A stretch of DNA of 64,000 bases from Allorhodopirellula heiligendammensis (GCF_007860105.1 NZ_SJPU01000001.1:372001-436000), one strand, 5' to 3'. Positions 51,286 through 61,676 are shown, numbered from the stretch's first letter. Numbers and translations: made by a program. The notes: generated by a model not told the origin, from the sequence alone.

Positions 51286-52858
51286 TCCTCATTCGCTAGA
51301 CGAACCTGACGAACTCCTCGAATTGATGCTCGCTCAAAACGTAGATCCGGTGGAAGCCGGGCTGGCGCTGAAGAAGCTCGCCGAAAACGAACAAGTTAAC
51401 GGCAATGGTTTGGTAGCGATGCTGGTAAATGCCGCCGGACGCCTGCCCGATGCCGACCCCGCCGTGATCGGCGGGCTATTGCGATTGGTACACACCCGTG
51501 TGCTGCACGCGCAAGCGGCGGGTGATGAGCAGGCTCTGCACGGCTTGCCGGTCGAGAGCTTGGCTAAAATCCTGACCGCGCTGTCACCCGAGGTTGCCAA
51601 TCGCCATTTGTTATTGCAATTGCTCGCGATGATGCGGACACCCGAATCATTAGCCGCTCTCGTGCAGGGATTGTCTGATTCACCGCCTCGCGGGTGGATG
51701 GCAGCCGGACAGATATTGAGCCCGCTGATGCAATACGACGACTGGCCTATCGATCGTGTGTTCCCCGCCTTGCTCGATTGTTTAGGAGAACCGTCCCTGG
51801 CGGCGCCGATTCTCGATCTTGCAGGGCATCTTGTTCGCAGCGGGCGGGTAGACGATCACGACCCAAAACATCCAGCGGCCGGCAGGGTGACAGCGTTAAA
51901 TGCACTGCTCGGCCAAGTTGCCGATCGGCTGGCGAAGTTCGAAGAAGACCCGCGCAGCTTTGGTACCGATGTCGAACAGGTCCAGGCAATCTTGGGCGAA
52001 GCGGTCGCGTTGGCAGTCTCGCTGTGCGACGCGGTGGGTTTGATCGGCGATCCCAGTTCGATTGCCCCGCTCAATAAAGCTGCCCAGCTGCGACATCGTC
52101 GGGTCCAGTGCGAAGCCGCCGGAGCGCTTGCGCGTTTCGGGGACGCTGCTGGCATCGAACAGCTCATTTCCCTCGCTCAGGAACCATCGGCACGCCTACG
52201 TGCGATCGCCTACGCTGACGAACTCGGCATTGGCGACAAGATCGAAGAATCGCTCCGTTCGCCCGAGGCGACCGCCCAAGCTGAGATCGCGCTGTGGTTG
52301 TCCCAACCGCAGCAGATGGGCGTGCCGCCGACGTCCGTTGAGGTTGTCGATTCTCGACGCTTGCTGTGGCCGAGTTTCCACGATCCCGTCGACGCGTTCT
52401 TGGTCCGATATCAATATGATTTCGGCGACCGAAGTTACAGCAACATCGCCCTGGCGGGCCCGACCGTGTTCTCACTCTCGGCCGACGTCGCCGATCTACC
52501 GCCCGAAGATATCTATGCCATCTATGCCGGTTGGCATGCCGAACACGAAGACATCTTTACCGTACCGGCGAGTGACTTCAACGAAGCCCAACGGCGATTG
52601 GTTGAGCCGCTGCAGACGTACCTTGAGCGAAACGACTACGATGACGTCAAGCCCGCGCTGCTGGGGTTCTTTCTCGAAGAAACCGCCGCGGTCTTCACTG
52701 CCGCCCGCGGCGGCGTCGACTGCGTCGTCGTTACCGATGGACTCGAAACGATGGACCTTCCCACCGCAGGACGCCTACGGCCAGCCAGCCCAGCGGACCT
52801 TTTTCACCTTTACAAGGGCCGCAAGATGTTGCGGACCTTCAACCCGCAGGGAATCTAA
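51278..52858 (+). CDS. HEAT-repeat-like protein
   Basis: A 526-residue, mostly helical protein with repeated pairs of amphipathic helices, such as HLLLQLLAMMRTPESLAALV, PLNKAAQLRHRRVQCEAAGA and LARFGDAAGIEQLISLAQEP, in the style of HEAT/PBS-lyase repeats. The last third changes character: DFGDRSYSNIALAGPTVFSL, DLPPEDIYAIYAGWHAEHED, which resembles a folded domain of unknown type. No catalytic motif is seen. It is probably a protein-binding scaffold. Overlaps with the upstream gene and the closely following small gene suggest one operon. Confidence 0.8.
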   Translation: MPDPHSLDEPDELLELMLAQNVDPVEAGLALKKLAENEQVNGNGLVAMLVNAAGRLPDADPAVIGGLLRLVHTRVLHAQAAGDEQALHGLPVESLAKILTALSPEVANRHLLLQLLAMMRTPESLAALVQGLSDSPPRGWMAAGQILSPLMQYDDWPIDRVFPALLDCLGEPSLAAPILDLAGHLVRSGRVDDHDPKHPAAGRVTALNALLGQVADRLAKFEEDPRSFGTDVEQVQAILGEAVALAVSLCDAVGLIGDPSSIAPLNKAAQLRHRRVQCEAAGALARFGDAAGIEQLISLAQEPSARLRAIAYADELGIGDKIEESLRSPEATAQAEIALWLSQPQQMGVPPTSVEVVDSRRLLWPSFHDPVDAFLVRYQYDFGDRSYSNIALAGPTVFSLSADVADLPPEDIYAIYAGWHAEHEDIFTVPASDFNEAQRRLVEPLQTYLERNDYDDVKPALLGFFLEETAAVFTAARGGVDCVVVTDGLETMDLPTAGRLRPASPADLFHLYKGRKMLRTFNPQGI

Positions 52859-52865
52859 CGTGCCG

Positions 52866-53120
52866 ATGAAACCTCTGCCGCTCGGACCGCTGCTGGATAG
52901 CCAAACAAGAATCCGCCATGATTTCCTGGATTTTGCGGAGCAGTGGCAGCGGACCCGCGCGGGATGGCGCGATGAGCCAGCACGCAACTTCGAGCAAGAA
53001 TCGCTCAGCAACTTATCGCCGACCCTAACGCGAGTTGCAGCCGCCATGCAAGATTTTGCCGATGCGGCACGGCGCGCTGACCATTTACTCGCCGATCCCG
53101 ACCACCCGGGGCACCTATGA
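52866..53120 (+). CDS. Small hypothetical protein
   Basis: An 84-residue, mostly helical protein rich in Arg and Asp (RTRAGWRDEPARNFEQESLS, AAAMQDFADAARRADHLLA). It lies seven bases after the HEAT-like gene on the same strand, suggesting coupled expression. A GTG six bases earlier is an alternative start. No family is recognised. Confidence 0.5.
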   Translation: MKPLPLGPLLDSQTRIRHDFLDFAEQWQRTRAGWRDEPARNFEQESLSNLSPTLTRVAAAMQDFADAARRADHLLADPDHPGHL

Positions 53121-53328
53121 AGCAGATCCCCACCTTAAGAGCCATCGAAGCGACTACCGCGAACGCTAAAGAAAAATAATCGGTATAATCGGACCGTAGT
53201 AAAGGCAATTTTGCGAACTACCGGCATTGGAATTGCGTTGGATTAAAAGAAGCGTCGACATCATTGTTGATGAGAAACGCTATTCATGTTCTACGCCAAT
53301 TTCCCCACCTCCCAGCGAGACTTTTCCA

Positions 53329-53505
53329 ATGTTCGCTCCCGCCGATATTCCGTCCTTCATTCAAACCGTCCACGGATTGGAATACAAAGTAACCCGCTCG
53401 TCGCGTCATGATGAAATCAAGCAGCCCAAACGCTCCCGGAAGACCGGTCGCACCACGACAAAGAAAAAATCGAGTAAACCGCAGGGCGCTGGTCAAGGCA
53501 GCTGA
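53329..53505 (+). CDS. Tiny basic protein
   Basis: A 58-residue frame. The first half is MFAPADIPSFIQTVHGLEYK, the second is strongly basic with KRSRKTGRTTTKKKSS, as in a nucleic-acid-binding tail. It ends three bases before the next gene start, so the pair is probably coexpressed. It could instead be a longer frame from 53227. Function unknown. Confidence 0.4.
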   Translation: MFAPADIPSFIQTVHGLEYKVTRSSRHDEIKQPKRSRKTGRTTTKKKSSKPQGAGQGS

Positions 53506-53508
53506 TTG

Positions 53509-54093
53509 ATGGCGAACGACGAACACGGGTGTGAACCTGAAAAGCCCGGATCGTTCTTCGCTGAATCAAAAATCGGCAGTAACCGCAGGGATGATCTCGT
53601 GCTACCGACCAGAAAGCTGTCCGACCGCGAGGACCTCCTTGCCGAGGGTGTGAACCTACCTGAGCGCGGTCGTATTACCGAACCGAATAAGGGGCGGGAG
53701 TGGATTGTGGGATGGCGAGACGGCACGGCTTTGTCTCTGTTTGATGGTGCGGATCGGGTGTTCCAGTTCAACACGTCTGGACAACTGCGACGAGTCTTTT
53801 TAGCCGGTCAAAAACTCGCCGCTCGGGATGGCGAACTGAGCCGCCTGACACGGCGGAGTGATGCGGCCGGTCGCATGGCATTCGACACCATCGCCCTCTC
53901 AACGCAGCGGCGAGATCAAGTACTGCAGTGCTTGCAGGTGAGTCTCTCTGAGCTCGCACAGATACTCGCTAGCGGAAATCCCCAGATCGAGACCATCGGG
54001 CTGCCCCCGAATGTCTTCAGCGGGCGACTGCAGCGGTGGCTTGATGACGTGAATCCGGTCGTGATTGCCCACGGGCCAGGTGTGGTGGGTTAA
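53509..54093 (+). CDS. Hypothetical cytoplasmic protein
   Basis: A 194-residue protein without signal peptide. The core is TALSLFDGADRVFQFNTSGQLRRVFLAGQK, consecutive short beta-strands of the type seen in a small beta-sheet domain, given here in part. LSRLTRRSDAAGRMAFDTIA follows and the C-terminal part is helical. No known motif. It starts three bases after the tiny basic gene. Confidence 0.6.
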   Translation: MANDEHGCEPEKPGSFFAESKIGSNRRDDLVLPTRKLSDREDLLAEGVNLPERGRITEPNKGREWIVGWRDGTALSLFDGADRVFQFNTSGQLRRVFLAGQKLAARDGELSRLTRRSDAAGRMAFDTIALSTQRRDQVLQCLQVSLSELAQILASGNPQIETIGLPPNVFSGRLQRWLDDVNPVVIAHGPGVVG

Positions 54094-54197
54094 AGTAGAC
54101 CCGCGAGTAGCCGCAATCGTGTCGTCCCCCTCTGGGAAGACCATTGATCGGCAGACTGCGACACAACCTCTCCCCACCCCGCCAGCAATCAACGAAC

Positions 54198-55274
54198 ATG
54201 ATTTCCAGCACCAAAAGTTCTCTAGCGAGCCTGCTGTTCGCCGCCGCAACCTGTCTTTCACCATCCCTGGCAGGCGCCGAATCGCCCAGTCAAAGGACCG
54301 ACGCCAAGGCACCCCGCGTTGAAGTGCAAGTCCGTGCTAGCGAAGTCGACCCACGTGTCAAATCCTATCCCGAGATTGGATTCGTGGTTGAGAACGCGGA
54401 GGGAAAGCCAGCCGACGTCGAGCATGCTTGGTTCGATCCAAACGTGCCCGATCGTGGACGCCTCGTCATTTGGCTGATGGCGCACAATCCGGCGTTGTTT
54501 GAACGGTTGACCAGCTATGGCCTGCACGCCATTGACGTACAGTACGCGCGGCAGTGGTTTTCCATCTGCTGTCAGGAGCGGCCCGTTGGCCCAGAGTGTC
54601 GTGGTAACATGCGGCTGGAAGCGACCACCGGCATTGATGCCACCGATGAAGTGGCAATCGCGATGCCCGATGCGATGAACGAGCGGGCTTTTCGGCTGGT
54701 CAAACACCTAGCTGATCAAAAAACGCCCGGTGACTGGGGTCAGTTTTTGAACGTCGATGGAACCGATTTGGATTGGGATAAAGTGATTGTGGCGGGGGCT
54801 TCCCACGGTAGTACCAGCGCAGCCCGGTTTGCCAAGCACCAAAAAGTTGCCCGTGTCGTCGCGCTCTGCGGTCCGCGGGACCAACACCAAACATGGCAGT
54901 CACTTCCCTCAGCCACCCCGGCGAATCGCTACTTCGGATTCTCGCACGTGCTCGATCAAGGCTGGGAAGAAGATCATTACTGTCGCAGTTGGGAAATGCT
55001 TGGTTTGAACGAGTTTGGTCCGATCGTCAATGTCGACCGCTCTTCTCCCCCGTACGAAAACACCCGCCGACTGATCACCGATGCCGACGTCGGCGATAAT
55101 GCTGGTCGTGCTCACGGCAGCGTCCAACCTGGTCGCTCGGCGGTCAAAGACCCCATGACCGGCGACTTGATCCACGAAGCAGTTTGGAAATATCTCTTCA
55201 CCCACGATGTCGACGCAGTCGGGTCACCCGTCCCTGTTGACCTCAACTGTGATCACGAGCAATTGAAGCAGTGA
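54198..55274 (+). CDS. Secreted serine hydrolase of the alpha/beta fold (BPSS1187-like)
   Basis: A 358-residue exported protein with signal peptide (LASLLFAAATCLSPSLAGAE). The nucleophile elbow is VIVAGASHGSTSAARFAKH (G-x-S-x-G), followed by VARVVALCGPRDQHQTWQSL. The C-terminal HGSVQPGR may bring the catalytic His. A Cys-rich stretch ICCQERPVGPECRG is unusual and could form disulfides. The first 100 residues lack the usual GDSL or lipase motifs, so the family is a tentative match to BPSS1187-type esterases. The ATG at 54198 starts the signal peptide. Confidence 0.75.
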   Translation: MISSTKSSLASLLFAAATCLSPSLAGAESPSQRTDAKAPRVEVQVRASEVDPRVKSYPEIGFVVENAEGKPADVEHAWFDPNVPDRGRLVIWLMAHNPALFERLTSYGLHAIDVQYARQWFSICCQERPVGPECRGNMRLEATTGIDATDEVAIAMPDAMNERAFRLVKHLADQKTPGDWGQFLNVDGTDLDWDKVIVAGASHGSTSAARFAKHQKVARVVALCGPRDQHQTWQSLPSATPANRYFGFSHVLDQGWEEDHYCRSWEMLGLNEFGPIVNVDRSSPPYENTRRLITDADVGDNAGRAHGSVQPGRSAVKDPMTGDLIHEAVWKYLFTHDVDAVGSPVPVDLNCDHEQLKQ

Positions 55275-55451
55275 ACCGCAATGGAAGCAGTGAACGTCGT
55301 GGATCGCTTCGCGCCCCATCGCTCGTCGAGTTTCAAAACACGATCACCAGTGACACAAGCTCACGCGAGCCCAGGGGCTGCGGGCGAATAACGCACGCCC
55401 CACCCGATGCTTCCGTCCACCTCACCCTAAACCATCCTTGGAGACTCTCCC

Positions 55452-56942
55452 TTGAAATACATTCTGGCACTTGACCAGGGCACGACGAGCTCTCGTGCGA
55501 TTCTATTCGACCGAGCGGGGACAATCTGTGGAACCGAAGCCAAGGAGCTGACGCAGCACTACCCTCAATCGGGTTGGGTTGAGCACGACGCGGTCGAAAT
55601 ATGGAACTCTCAGCGTGATGTGGCTCGTCAAGTTTTGCAGAGTAACGAAATCTCAGCCGCCGAGATTGCCGCCATTGGGATCACGAACCAGCGTGAGACC
55701 GTCGTGCTGTGGGATCGTGAGACAGGCCAACCGCTGCACAACGCGATTGTCTGGCAAGATCGACGCACAGCCGATTTTTGTGATCAACTGCGCAGCGACG
55801 GCCGTGCCGAGATGATCTCGGAAAAGACAGGACTCGTGATCGATCCCTACTTTAGCGGCACGAAATTGCGATGGCTGCTCGACAATATCCCTGATGCTCG
55901 TCGTCGTGCGGACCGCGGCGAGTTAGCCTTCGGCACGATCGATACATGGTTGCTGTGGAACCTCAGCGGTGGACGAACTCATGTCACCGACGTCAGCAAT
56001 GCCGCTCGGACGATGATGTTGAATCTTCTCACGCTTGATTGGGATGATTCGTTACTGAACCTGCTTGATATCCCCCGCTCGGTACTCCCCAAAGTTCGAC
56101 CTTCGAGCTATCAGTTTGCTGAGTCCACGGACGACTTCCTGGGCCAGTCCATTCCGATCGCGGGCTGCGCGGGTGATCAACATGCAGCTTTGTTCGGACA
56201 GAACTGCACCGAAAACGCGATGGCAAAGTGCACCTACGGCACGGGTTGTTTCGTGCTGATGAATATCGGTCGGGAACCCATTCCATCGAAGTGCAAATTG
56301 CTGACAACAATCGCATGCACGCGAGAGGAGCGGCCTCAATTTGCTCTTGAGGGTAGTATTTTCATCGGCGGCGCAGTGGTGCAGTGGCTGCGGGACGAAC
56401 TCCACATTGCGGACACGACCGTCGCGGTCGCGGAGCTCGCGTCGACTGTGCCGGATAGTGGCGATTGCTACCTTGTACCTGCGTTCGCGGGTCTTGGTGC
56501 ACCACACTGGGATCCTTATGCACGAGGCACGATTGTCGGTATTTCACGCGGCACAACCTCTGCCCATCTGGCTCGCGCAGCGATCGAAAGCATCGCCTTT
56601 CAGGTCGCAGATGTGCTCGATGCAATGAACGCCGATACCGGAATTGCCGTTAAAGAACTACGCGTCGACGGTGGCGCAAGTGCCAATGATTTTCTGATGC
56701 AGTTCCAAGCCGATATTCTGCAGGTGCCCGTCGAGCGTCCCCGGGTAATTGAAACGACGGCACTCGGAGCAGCATTCCTAGCGGGGCTCGCGGTGGGATT
56801 TTGGAAGAACTTGGACGAAGTCGAAACCATTCGACAAAGTGAACGAGTTTTTGAACCATCGATGCCGAGCGCTGAAGTGGCAAAACGTCGCGCTCGGTGG
56901 CAACAGGCTGTCCAGCGAAGTATGGGCTGGCAAGAATCATGA
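55452..56942 (+). CDS. glpK: Glycerol kinase
   Basis: Phosphorylates glycerol to sn-glycerol 3-phosphate. FGGY fold with [104 protein letters not shown] and [19 protein letters not shown], all strongly conserved. The start is TTG at 55452, with GGAG eight bases upstream. The stop overlaps glpD (ATGA), so uptake product passes to the next enzyme. No glycerol facilitator gene (glpF) is in the window. Confidence 0.97.
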   Translation: MKYILALDQGTTSSRAILFDRAGTICGTEAKELTQHYPQSGWVEHDAVEIWNSQRDVARQVLQSNEISAAEIAAIGITNQRETVVLWDRETGQPLHNAIVWQDRRTADFCDQLRSDGRAEMISEKTGLVIDPYFSGTKLRWLLDNIPDARRRADRGELAFGTIDTWLLWNLSGGRTHVTDVSNAARTMMLNLLTLDWDDSLLNLLDIPRSVLPKVRPSSYQFAESTDDFLGQSIPIAGCAGDQHAALFGQNCTENAMAKCTYGTGCFVLMNIGREPIPSKCKLLTTIACTREERPQFALEGSIFIGGAVVQWLRDELHIADTTVAVAELASTVPDSGDCYLVPAFAGLGAPHWDPYARGTIVGISRGTTSAHLARAAIESIAFQVADVLDAMNADTGIAVKELRVDGGASANDFLMQFQADILQVPVERPRVIETTALGAAFLAGLAVGFWKNLDEVETIRQSERVFEPSMPSAEVAKRRARWQQAVQRSMGWQES

Positions 56943-58510
56943 ACCGTGAAAAATTTCTAAACGAAGTTCATGACCGTCGAGAACCGTTTGACATTGTTGT
57001 TATCGGCGGCGGCGCCACCGGTGTCGGGGTGGCCTTGGATGCTGCCGTCCGCGGCCTCTCGGTACTCCTGCTCGAACAGAGCGACTTTGGCAAAGGCACA
57101 TCGAGCCGCAGCACGAAGCTCATCCATGGTGGTGTTCGCTACCTTCAGCAAGGCAATATCTCCTTGGTGCGTGATTCGCTTCACGAGCGTTCGCGACTGC
57201 AGGCCAATGCACCGCATCTGGTTCATCCGCTGCCCTTTTTAGTTCCTTGCGAATCGTTATGGCAACGGTTCATGATGCGGACCGGATTTATCCTTTACGA
57301 TCTGCTAGCAGGAAAAAGCAAATTCCCACGTGCCTATGGCGCGTCGTCCGAACGGGCAAAACAGATTGCCAGCACAATTCAGCCTCGGCGAGTTCGTTGG
57401 GGCGGTGTCGTCTATCACGATGGTCAGTTTGATGATGCGCGGTTGCTCATTCATATGGCAATGACCGCTGTGGACCATGGTGCGTGCGTTCTCAATGCTG
57501 CCAAGGTGACGGGTTTACGCCACGACGACGAGGGGCGTGTCTGCGGCGTGACTTTTGAGGACCAGCAAAATGGTTTGTCGAGGGATGTGGAAGCACGCTG
57601 CGTGATCAATGCTACCGGCCCATTCTGTGATGCCATCCGCCGCAGCGATGATGCGTCCGCCGAGCCCATTATCGCGCCGAGCCAAGGCGTGCATATTGTA
57701 TTGCCGCGTGAGTTCCTGCCCGACGACACGGCGATCATTGTTCCCAAGACGTCCGACGGCCGGGTGTTATTTTTGATTCCTTGGCATGGCCACGTTGTCG
57801 TGGGAACCACCGACACCCCGATCGAACATGCCACGCTGGAACCAACGGCGCAAAGGGATGAAATTGAGTTTTTGCTCCGCACCGCGGGCGACTACTTAAC
57901 GCGTGTTCCGAGCCGAGACGACTGCCTGAGTGTCTTCGTCGGCATCCGGCCTCTAGTGCGTCCGCCTAGTCGCGGCAGCGGAACCAAAGGCGATACAAAA
58001 TCCCTGTCTCGAGACCATACCATTCTCGTTTCCAAAACCGGCTTGATCACGATTACCGGCGGCAAATGGACGACCGTCCGTCATATGGGCGAAGACTGCG
58101 TTGATCGCGCTGTCGAACTGGTTGGCCTGAAGACCAATGGTAAGTCCACCGTGCAACTCGCACTCCACGGCGCATCTGACGCGCCGAGCGACTGCGTCTA
58201 CGGTACCGACGAGGCATTCATCGAGCAGTTGATCGCTGCCTCGCCAGAACTGGGCCGGCAACTCCACGAGGATCTCCCCATCCGCGCCGCTGAAGTTGTC
58301 TGGGCAGTCCGCCGCGAGATGGCTCTGACGGTCGAAGATGTCTTAGCACGGCGCACCCGAGCGATGTTCCTCAACATTCAGGCCGCCAAGTCGATTGCCC
58401 CCGACGTTGCCCGGCTAATGTCGATGGAACTCGGACACGATCAAGCTTGGCAAGATCAGCAGTTAGCCGATTTCCAAACTACCGCTGCACATTTCGAGCT
58501 AGCTCGATAA
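56939..58510 (+). CDS. glpD: Glycerol-3-phosphate dehydrogenase, FAD-dependent
   Basis: Oxidises glycerol 3-phosphate to dihydroxyacetone phosphate and passes electrons to the respiratory chain. The FAD site is [20 protein letters not shown]; then [21 protein letters not shown], the classic motif, and [20 protein letters not shown]. The C-terminal domain has [19 protein letters not shown]. Length (523 residues) is normal. The ATG at 56939 overlaps the glpK stop. The gene ends in a short hairpin followed by a T-run. Confidence 0.96.
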   Translation: MNREKFLNEVHDRREPFDIVVIGGGATGVGVALDAAVRGLSVLLLEQSDFGKGTSSRSTKLIHGGVRYLQQGNISLVRDSLHERSRLQANAPHLVHPLPFLVPCESLWQRFMMRTGFILYDLLAGKSKFPRAYGASSERAKQIASTIQPRRVRWGGVVYHDGQFDDARLLIHMAMTAVDHGACVLNAAKVTGLRHDDEGRVCGVTFEDQQNGLSRDVEARCVINATGPFCDAIRRSDDASAEPIIAPSQGVHIVLPREFLPDDTAIIVPKTSDGRVLFLIPWHGHVVVGTTDTPIEHATLEPTAQRDEIEFLLRTAGDYLTRVPSRDDCLSVFVGIRPLVRPPSRGSGTKGDTKSLSRDHTILVSKTGLITITGGKWTTVRHMGEDCVDRAVELVGLKTNGKSTVQLALHGASDAPSDCVYGTDEAFIEQLIAASPELGRQLHEDLPIRAAEVVWAVRREMALTVEDVLARRTRAMFLNIQAAKSIAPDVARLMSMELGHDQAWQDQQLADFQTTAAHFELAR

Positions 58511-58517
58511 TTTTTTT
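58495..58517 (+). terminator. Short intrinsic terminator candidate at the end of glpD
   Basis: CGAGCT/AGCTCG (58495-58506) is a perfect palindrome that spans the end of glpD and is followed after four bases by seven T residues (58511-58517). The stem is at most four to five pairs with a loop, so terminator strength is uncertain. Confidence 0.4.
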
Positions 58518-58693
58518 GAGAGGAATGAACTTGCAGCTCGATGATGAGCAAAAGGCAGCGTTCACCAGAACGTCATCGGGCGCGGTCCAGGGCCTCACTG
58601 GCAGTCATTAGGCGAGCGAGCGACTTGCGGCTGACACGGTGAGACGATAGCAACGCCGGTTAACGCTTGGCGGCTGGGATGAGTGGTTCTCCA

Positions 58694-60238
58694 CTACTGT
58701 TGATCTTCGCCGTCTGGATAGGCCCCGACCAATACGTCCGGGGTGGATAGGTCAACGTGCCATTTTGGTGGTGGAACGAAACCTTTGCTTCCGACACCGT
58801 ACGGAGGCACGGCGTCGCTCGGTTGCAGAGCGCGATATTCGATCAGCATGCGGCCAAGGCGTCCGACTTTGTCGGGATAGTCGGTTGCTAGGTTTTTGGT
58901 TTCATTGGGATCGGTGCTGAGATGGAATAGCTCGACTCCGGCCTTGGGCTCAGTCAGTTGCGACTCAGAGATCAACTGAGGGCCATTCACCTTCAATTTC
59001 CAGCCATCAACCAGCACGGCAAGATGCTCGTTTTCGTCGCCAGATTGACCGTGGTACGAGTACCAGGGGCGACCATCCGACTTAAATTGATCCGATGAAG
59101 TCAGACCGCTCAACAAGGAGATACCGTCAAGGGGAAGTTCGGGATCCGCTATGATCTCCCCCCCGGCGGCATCAACGATGGTGGGTAACACGTCAATGTA
59201 TCCGCAGACATGCTCACTCTTAACACCGGCCGCCAGACGGTCTGGCCAGCGGATGCATGACGGAACTCGCACGCCACCTTCGTACACCGTCAATTTGCTG
59301 CCTCGCAGCGGTGAATTCAATCGCGGCAGCGAGCCGACGCCACCATTGTCGCTTAGAAACCAGACGATCGTATTGTTCGCCTCGCCTGAGTCTTCAATCG
59401 ACTTGAGGATTCTCCCGACGCCTTCGTCCATCTCCCAAATCATCGCTTTGAGGATGGCGATGTTTCTCGCTTTACCTGGCTTGTTTCCCTTAGTCTTCGC
59501 AGAGTTTCTGTCGTCGAATCGAGCGATCGTCTCCTCCGGTGCTTGGAAAGGAGAATGAGGAGCGTTGAATGGAACGTAGCAGAAGTAGGGTGCCTCTGAA
59601 GCTGACGAGTCAGTGATCCATTTCGCCGCCGCATCCGCGATCAGATGGGTTGAGTAACCCTGCTCATCGGAAGGCTGCGCGTCCACATGCCAGTCTCGGA
59701 CATCCTCACGAGTCAATTCAAAGTAGTCGATTGCGCCGTTGTAGTGCCCGTGAAAGTGAGTGAATCCTTGGTTCAATGGATGCCACTTGGAGCGGCGATG
59801 GCCCAAGTGCCATTTGCCAAACACTCCTCGATTAGCGTATCCAAGATCGGCCAAACGCTCGGGCAGAGTCACTTCGCTAACAGGCAGACCGAAATCTCGA
59901 TAGGGCGGGATGACCGCGCGAGCGGCACCAAAGCGAATGGGGTAACGACCCGTCATCAATCCCGCTCGGGTCGGCGAGCACATCGGTGCGACGTAGAATT
60001 GGTTTAATTCAACCCCTTCGCGGACCAGCCGATCGATATTGGGTGTTGGGAAATTTTTGTTGTGGTATCCCACACTATTCCAACCGAGATCGTCGGCGAG
60101 AATCACCACAACGTTTGGTTTGTTCTCGTCCGCCTTAGCGATCGGTTCGCCGGATCGTCGTTCATCCGCGGCAACCTGCCCTGCGATTACAAAGGTCAGA
60201 GCGAGCAGGACGTAGAAACGAATACCGAGCCACATCAT
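58694..60238 (-). CDS. Secreted sulfatase (type I, formylglycine-dependent)
   Basis: Removes sulfate esters, typically from marine algal or other polysaccharides. A signal peptide (FYVLLALTFVIAGQVAA) precedes NVVVILADDLGWNSVGYHNK with metal-binding Asp49-Asp50. The key Cys87 in CSPTRAGLMTGR (C-x-P-x-R) is modified to formylglycine. Also seen are LPERLADLGYANRGVFGKWHLGH, and WFLSDNGGVG for the calcium site. The C-terminal half is the usual smaller domain (KAGVELFHLSTDPNETKNLA). The start at 60238 or 60235 begins the signal peptide; the longer frame is rejected. It stands alone on the minus strand. The formylglycine-generating enzyme gene is not here. Confidence 0.96.
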   Translation of the reverse strand: MMWLGIRFYVLLALTFVIAGQVAADERRSGEPIAKADENKPNVVVILADDLGWNSVGYHNKNFPTPNIDRLVREGVELNQFYVAPMCSPTRAGLMTGRYPIRFGAARAVIPPYRDFGLPVSEVTLPERLADLGYANRGVFGKWHLGHRRSKWHPLNQGFTHFHGHYNGAIDYFELTREDVRDWHVDAQPSDEQGYSTHLIADAAAKWITDSSASEAPYFCYVPFNAPHSPFQAPEETIARFDDRNSAKTKGNKPGKARNIAILKAMIWEMDEGVGRILKSIEDSGEANNTIVWFLSDNGGVGSLPRLNSPLRGSKLTVYEGGVRVPSCIRWPDRLAAGVKSEHVCGYIDVLPTIVDAAGGEIIADPELPLDGISLLSGLTSSDQFKSDGRPWYSYHGQSGDENEHLAVLVDGWKLKVNGPQLISESQLTEPKAGVELFHLSTDPNETKNLATDYPDKVGRLGRMLIEYRALQPSDAVPPYGVGSKGFVPPPKWHVDLSTPDVLVGAYPDGEDQQ

Positions 60239-60441
60239 CAGGTTTGATCCAGAACAGGAAGAAATCTCAGCCCAGGATCGACCCTGGAACCAACAACACT
60301 GGCCATTATGCACGGTGCTGCGGTGCCATTCAATCAGATCGAGGACTCGGCGAGACTACCACAGAAGGCGGACGACACGTCTGGAACACTCGCTCCAGCG
60401 TCATCGTCCTCCCCAGCCGCGCAGAACGTGGACAGCCCTCC

Positions 60442-60453
60442 CCAAACGTTTGG
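60442..60453. promoter_or_regulatory. Palindrome upstream of the sulfatase
   Basis: CCAAACGTTTGG is a perfect 12-base palindrome about 205 bases upstream of the sulfatase start and 60 bases downstream of the barrel gene stop. It could be a regulator binding site or chance. Confidence 0.25.
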
Positions 60454-60513
60454 AGAAGGACCGTCCCGCAACTGACGTCTCAGACCTTCCTGCAATTGCG
60501 ATGGAGCAACCGC

Positions 60514-61299
60514 TTAGCGATTGAAACGCACACCGAAGAACACATTCTCGTATTCAGGTCTGGCCTGAGCCGCTGAGGCGCCGTTGATGTCCACGGTCAC
60601 GTCAGTATTGCCCAGGTAGCGGTACTCGGCGAACAAATCGATGTTGCGATTGATGCGTTTAGCGGCACCAGCGATACCCTGGTACGCAAATGCAGCGTCA
60701 TGAACATCGGAAGGCCCCAACGGTGTGCTGATGTCTGCATCAAACGCCGCGACGCCAATGCCGCCACCGATGTAGGGGGTCACGCCCGCAATTTCCAGGG
60801 CGCTGATGTCGTAGTACATATTGGCCATGGCAGTGTAAGCAAAAACATGCCCACTGTGGTCGAATGCACCGCCACCTGCGAAGACTTGATCGGCAGTATT
60901 GCTGCGGAAACCGGCTTCGAGTTCCCCACGCAGCCCGTGACCAAAGCGTCGCCCGACGGCACCTCCGATCGCCCACCCATCGCTGAACGTTGACGTGACG
61001 CCGCCTGGAAAGATATCACTGTTGTAGTCATGCAAGAAACTCCAACCGCCGAAGAGACTGACGTAGCAGCAGGATTCAGGGCAGCAGTCGTCGTTGCTTT
61101 TCCAAAGAGTTCGCAGCCGATCACCGTACCCGCCGTGTGAATCGCAGCCAGTATCGCAAGCAGGCCCTGCACACCCGTCGCTGCAAGCCGAATCACAACC
61201 ATCGCCGAACATGGATCTCAACGGTCCGGATGCCTGAACGGTGGAAGAGCTGGACCAGGCGATCATCGTCGCCACCAAAAAGAAGATCGTTTTTTTCAT
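60514..61299 (-). CDS. Outer-membrane beta-barrel protein with a Cys-rich N-terminus
   Basis: A 261-residue protein with signal peptide (TIFFLVATMIAWSSSSTVQA). The mature N-terminus contains nine cysteines within about 50 residues (GDGCDSACSDGCAGPACDTG, then DDCCPESCCYVS). An OmpA-like/porin-type eight-stranded barrel follows, with alternating aromatic patterns such as VSLFGGWSFLHDYNSDIFPG, GWAIGGAVGRRFGHGLRGEL, YIGGGIGVAAFDADIS, FAEYRYLGNTDVTVDI and the final Phe in FFGVRFNR. The Cys cluster could form disulfides or bind metal in the cell envelope. A -10-like TATACT (61330-61325) lies 26 bases upstream of the start. Confidence 0.85.
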   Translation of the reverse strand: MKKTIFFLVATMIAWSSSSTVQASGPLRSMFGDGCDSACSDGCAGPACDTGCDSHGGYGDRLRTLWKSNDDCCPESCCYVSLFGGWSFLHDYNSDIFPGGVTSTFSDGWAIGGAVGRRFGHGLRGELEAGFRSNTADQVFAGGGAFDHSGHVFAYTAMANMYYDISALEIAGVTPYIGGGIGVAAFDADISTPLGPSDVHDAAFAYQGIAGAAKRINRNIDLFAEYRYLGNTDVTVDINGASAAQARPEYENVFFGVRFNR

Positions 61300-61676
61300 T
61301 GTCTACGCCGCCTTGCGAGATAGAAGTATACGAATTGGATACCGAAAAAGCCGTCGCGAGCATTACCTGTAGGGGGATGCCCAGTGGCTCCAGTTAGCCC
61401 ATTCGTCTTTTCTCTGCCGTTTGGGCGGAGAAAAATGAACTCGTCCATACAACGCGTACGAACGAACAATTCAATGCACGTTGCGAACGCGGCATGGTCG
61501 CTGCAACCCTTCTTGGATCGATAAGCACGAATCCTAATTGAATCCGGACATCCCAGACCCATTCTCAGCCGACGTCGCGGTGGGGCTGGTTGGACTTTGT
61601 CCTTTGCCACGTGACAGAGGCCGAGCGTCCACGGTATCCTGAAGATGAATCTCGATCCCAATCTTTAGGAACATTG
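61300..61676. other. Divergent intergenic region between the barrel gene and the permease gene
   Basis: Contains the leftward -10-like TATACT (61330-61325) for the barrel gene. The rightward gene has AGGA (61667-61670) seven bases before its ATG. Nothing else is recognised. Confidence 0.45.

Noticed and set aside
60244-60576. 110-codon plus-strand frame between the barrel and sulfatase genes
   Set aside because: No homology, Arg/Ser/Thr-rich, overlaps the 3' end of the barrel gene and the upstream region of the sulfatase.
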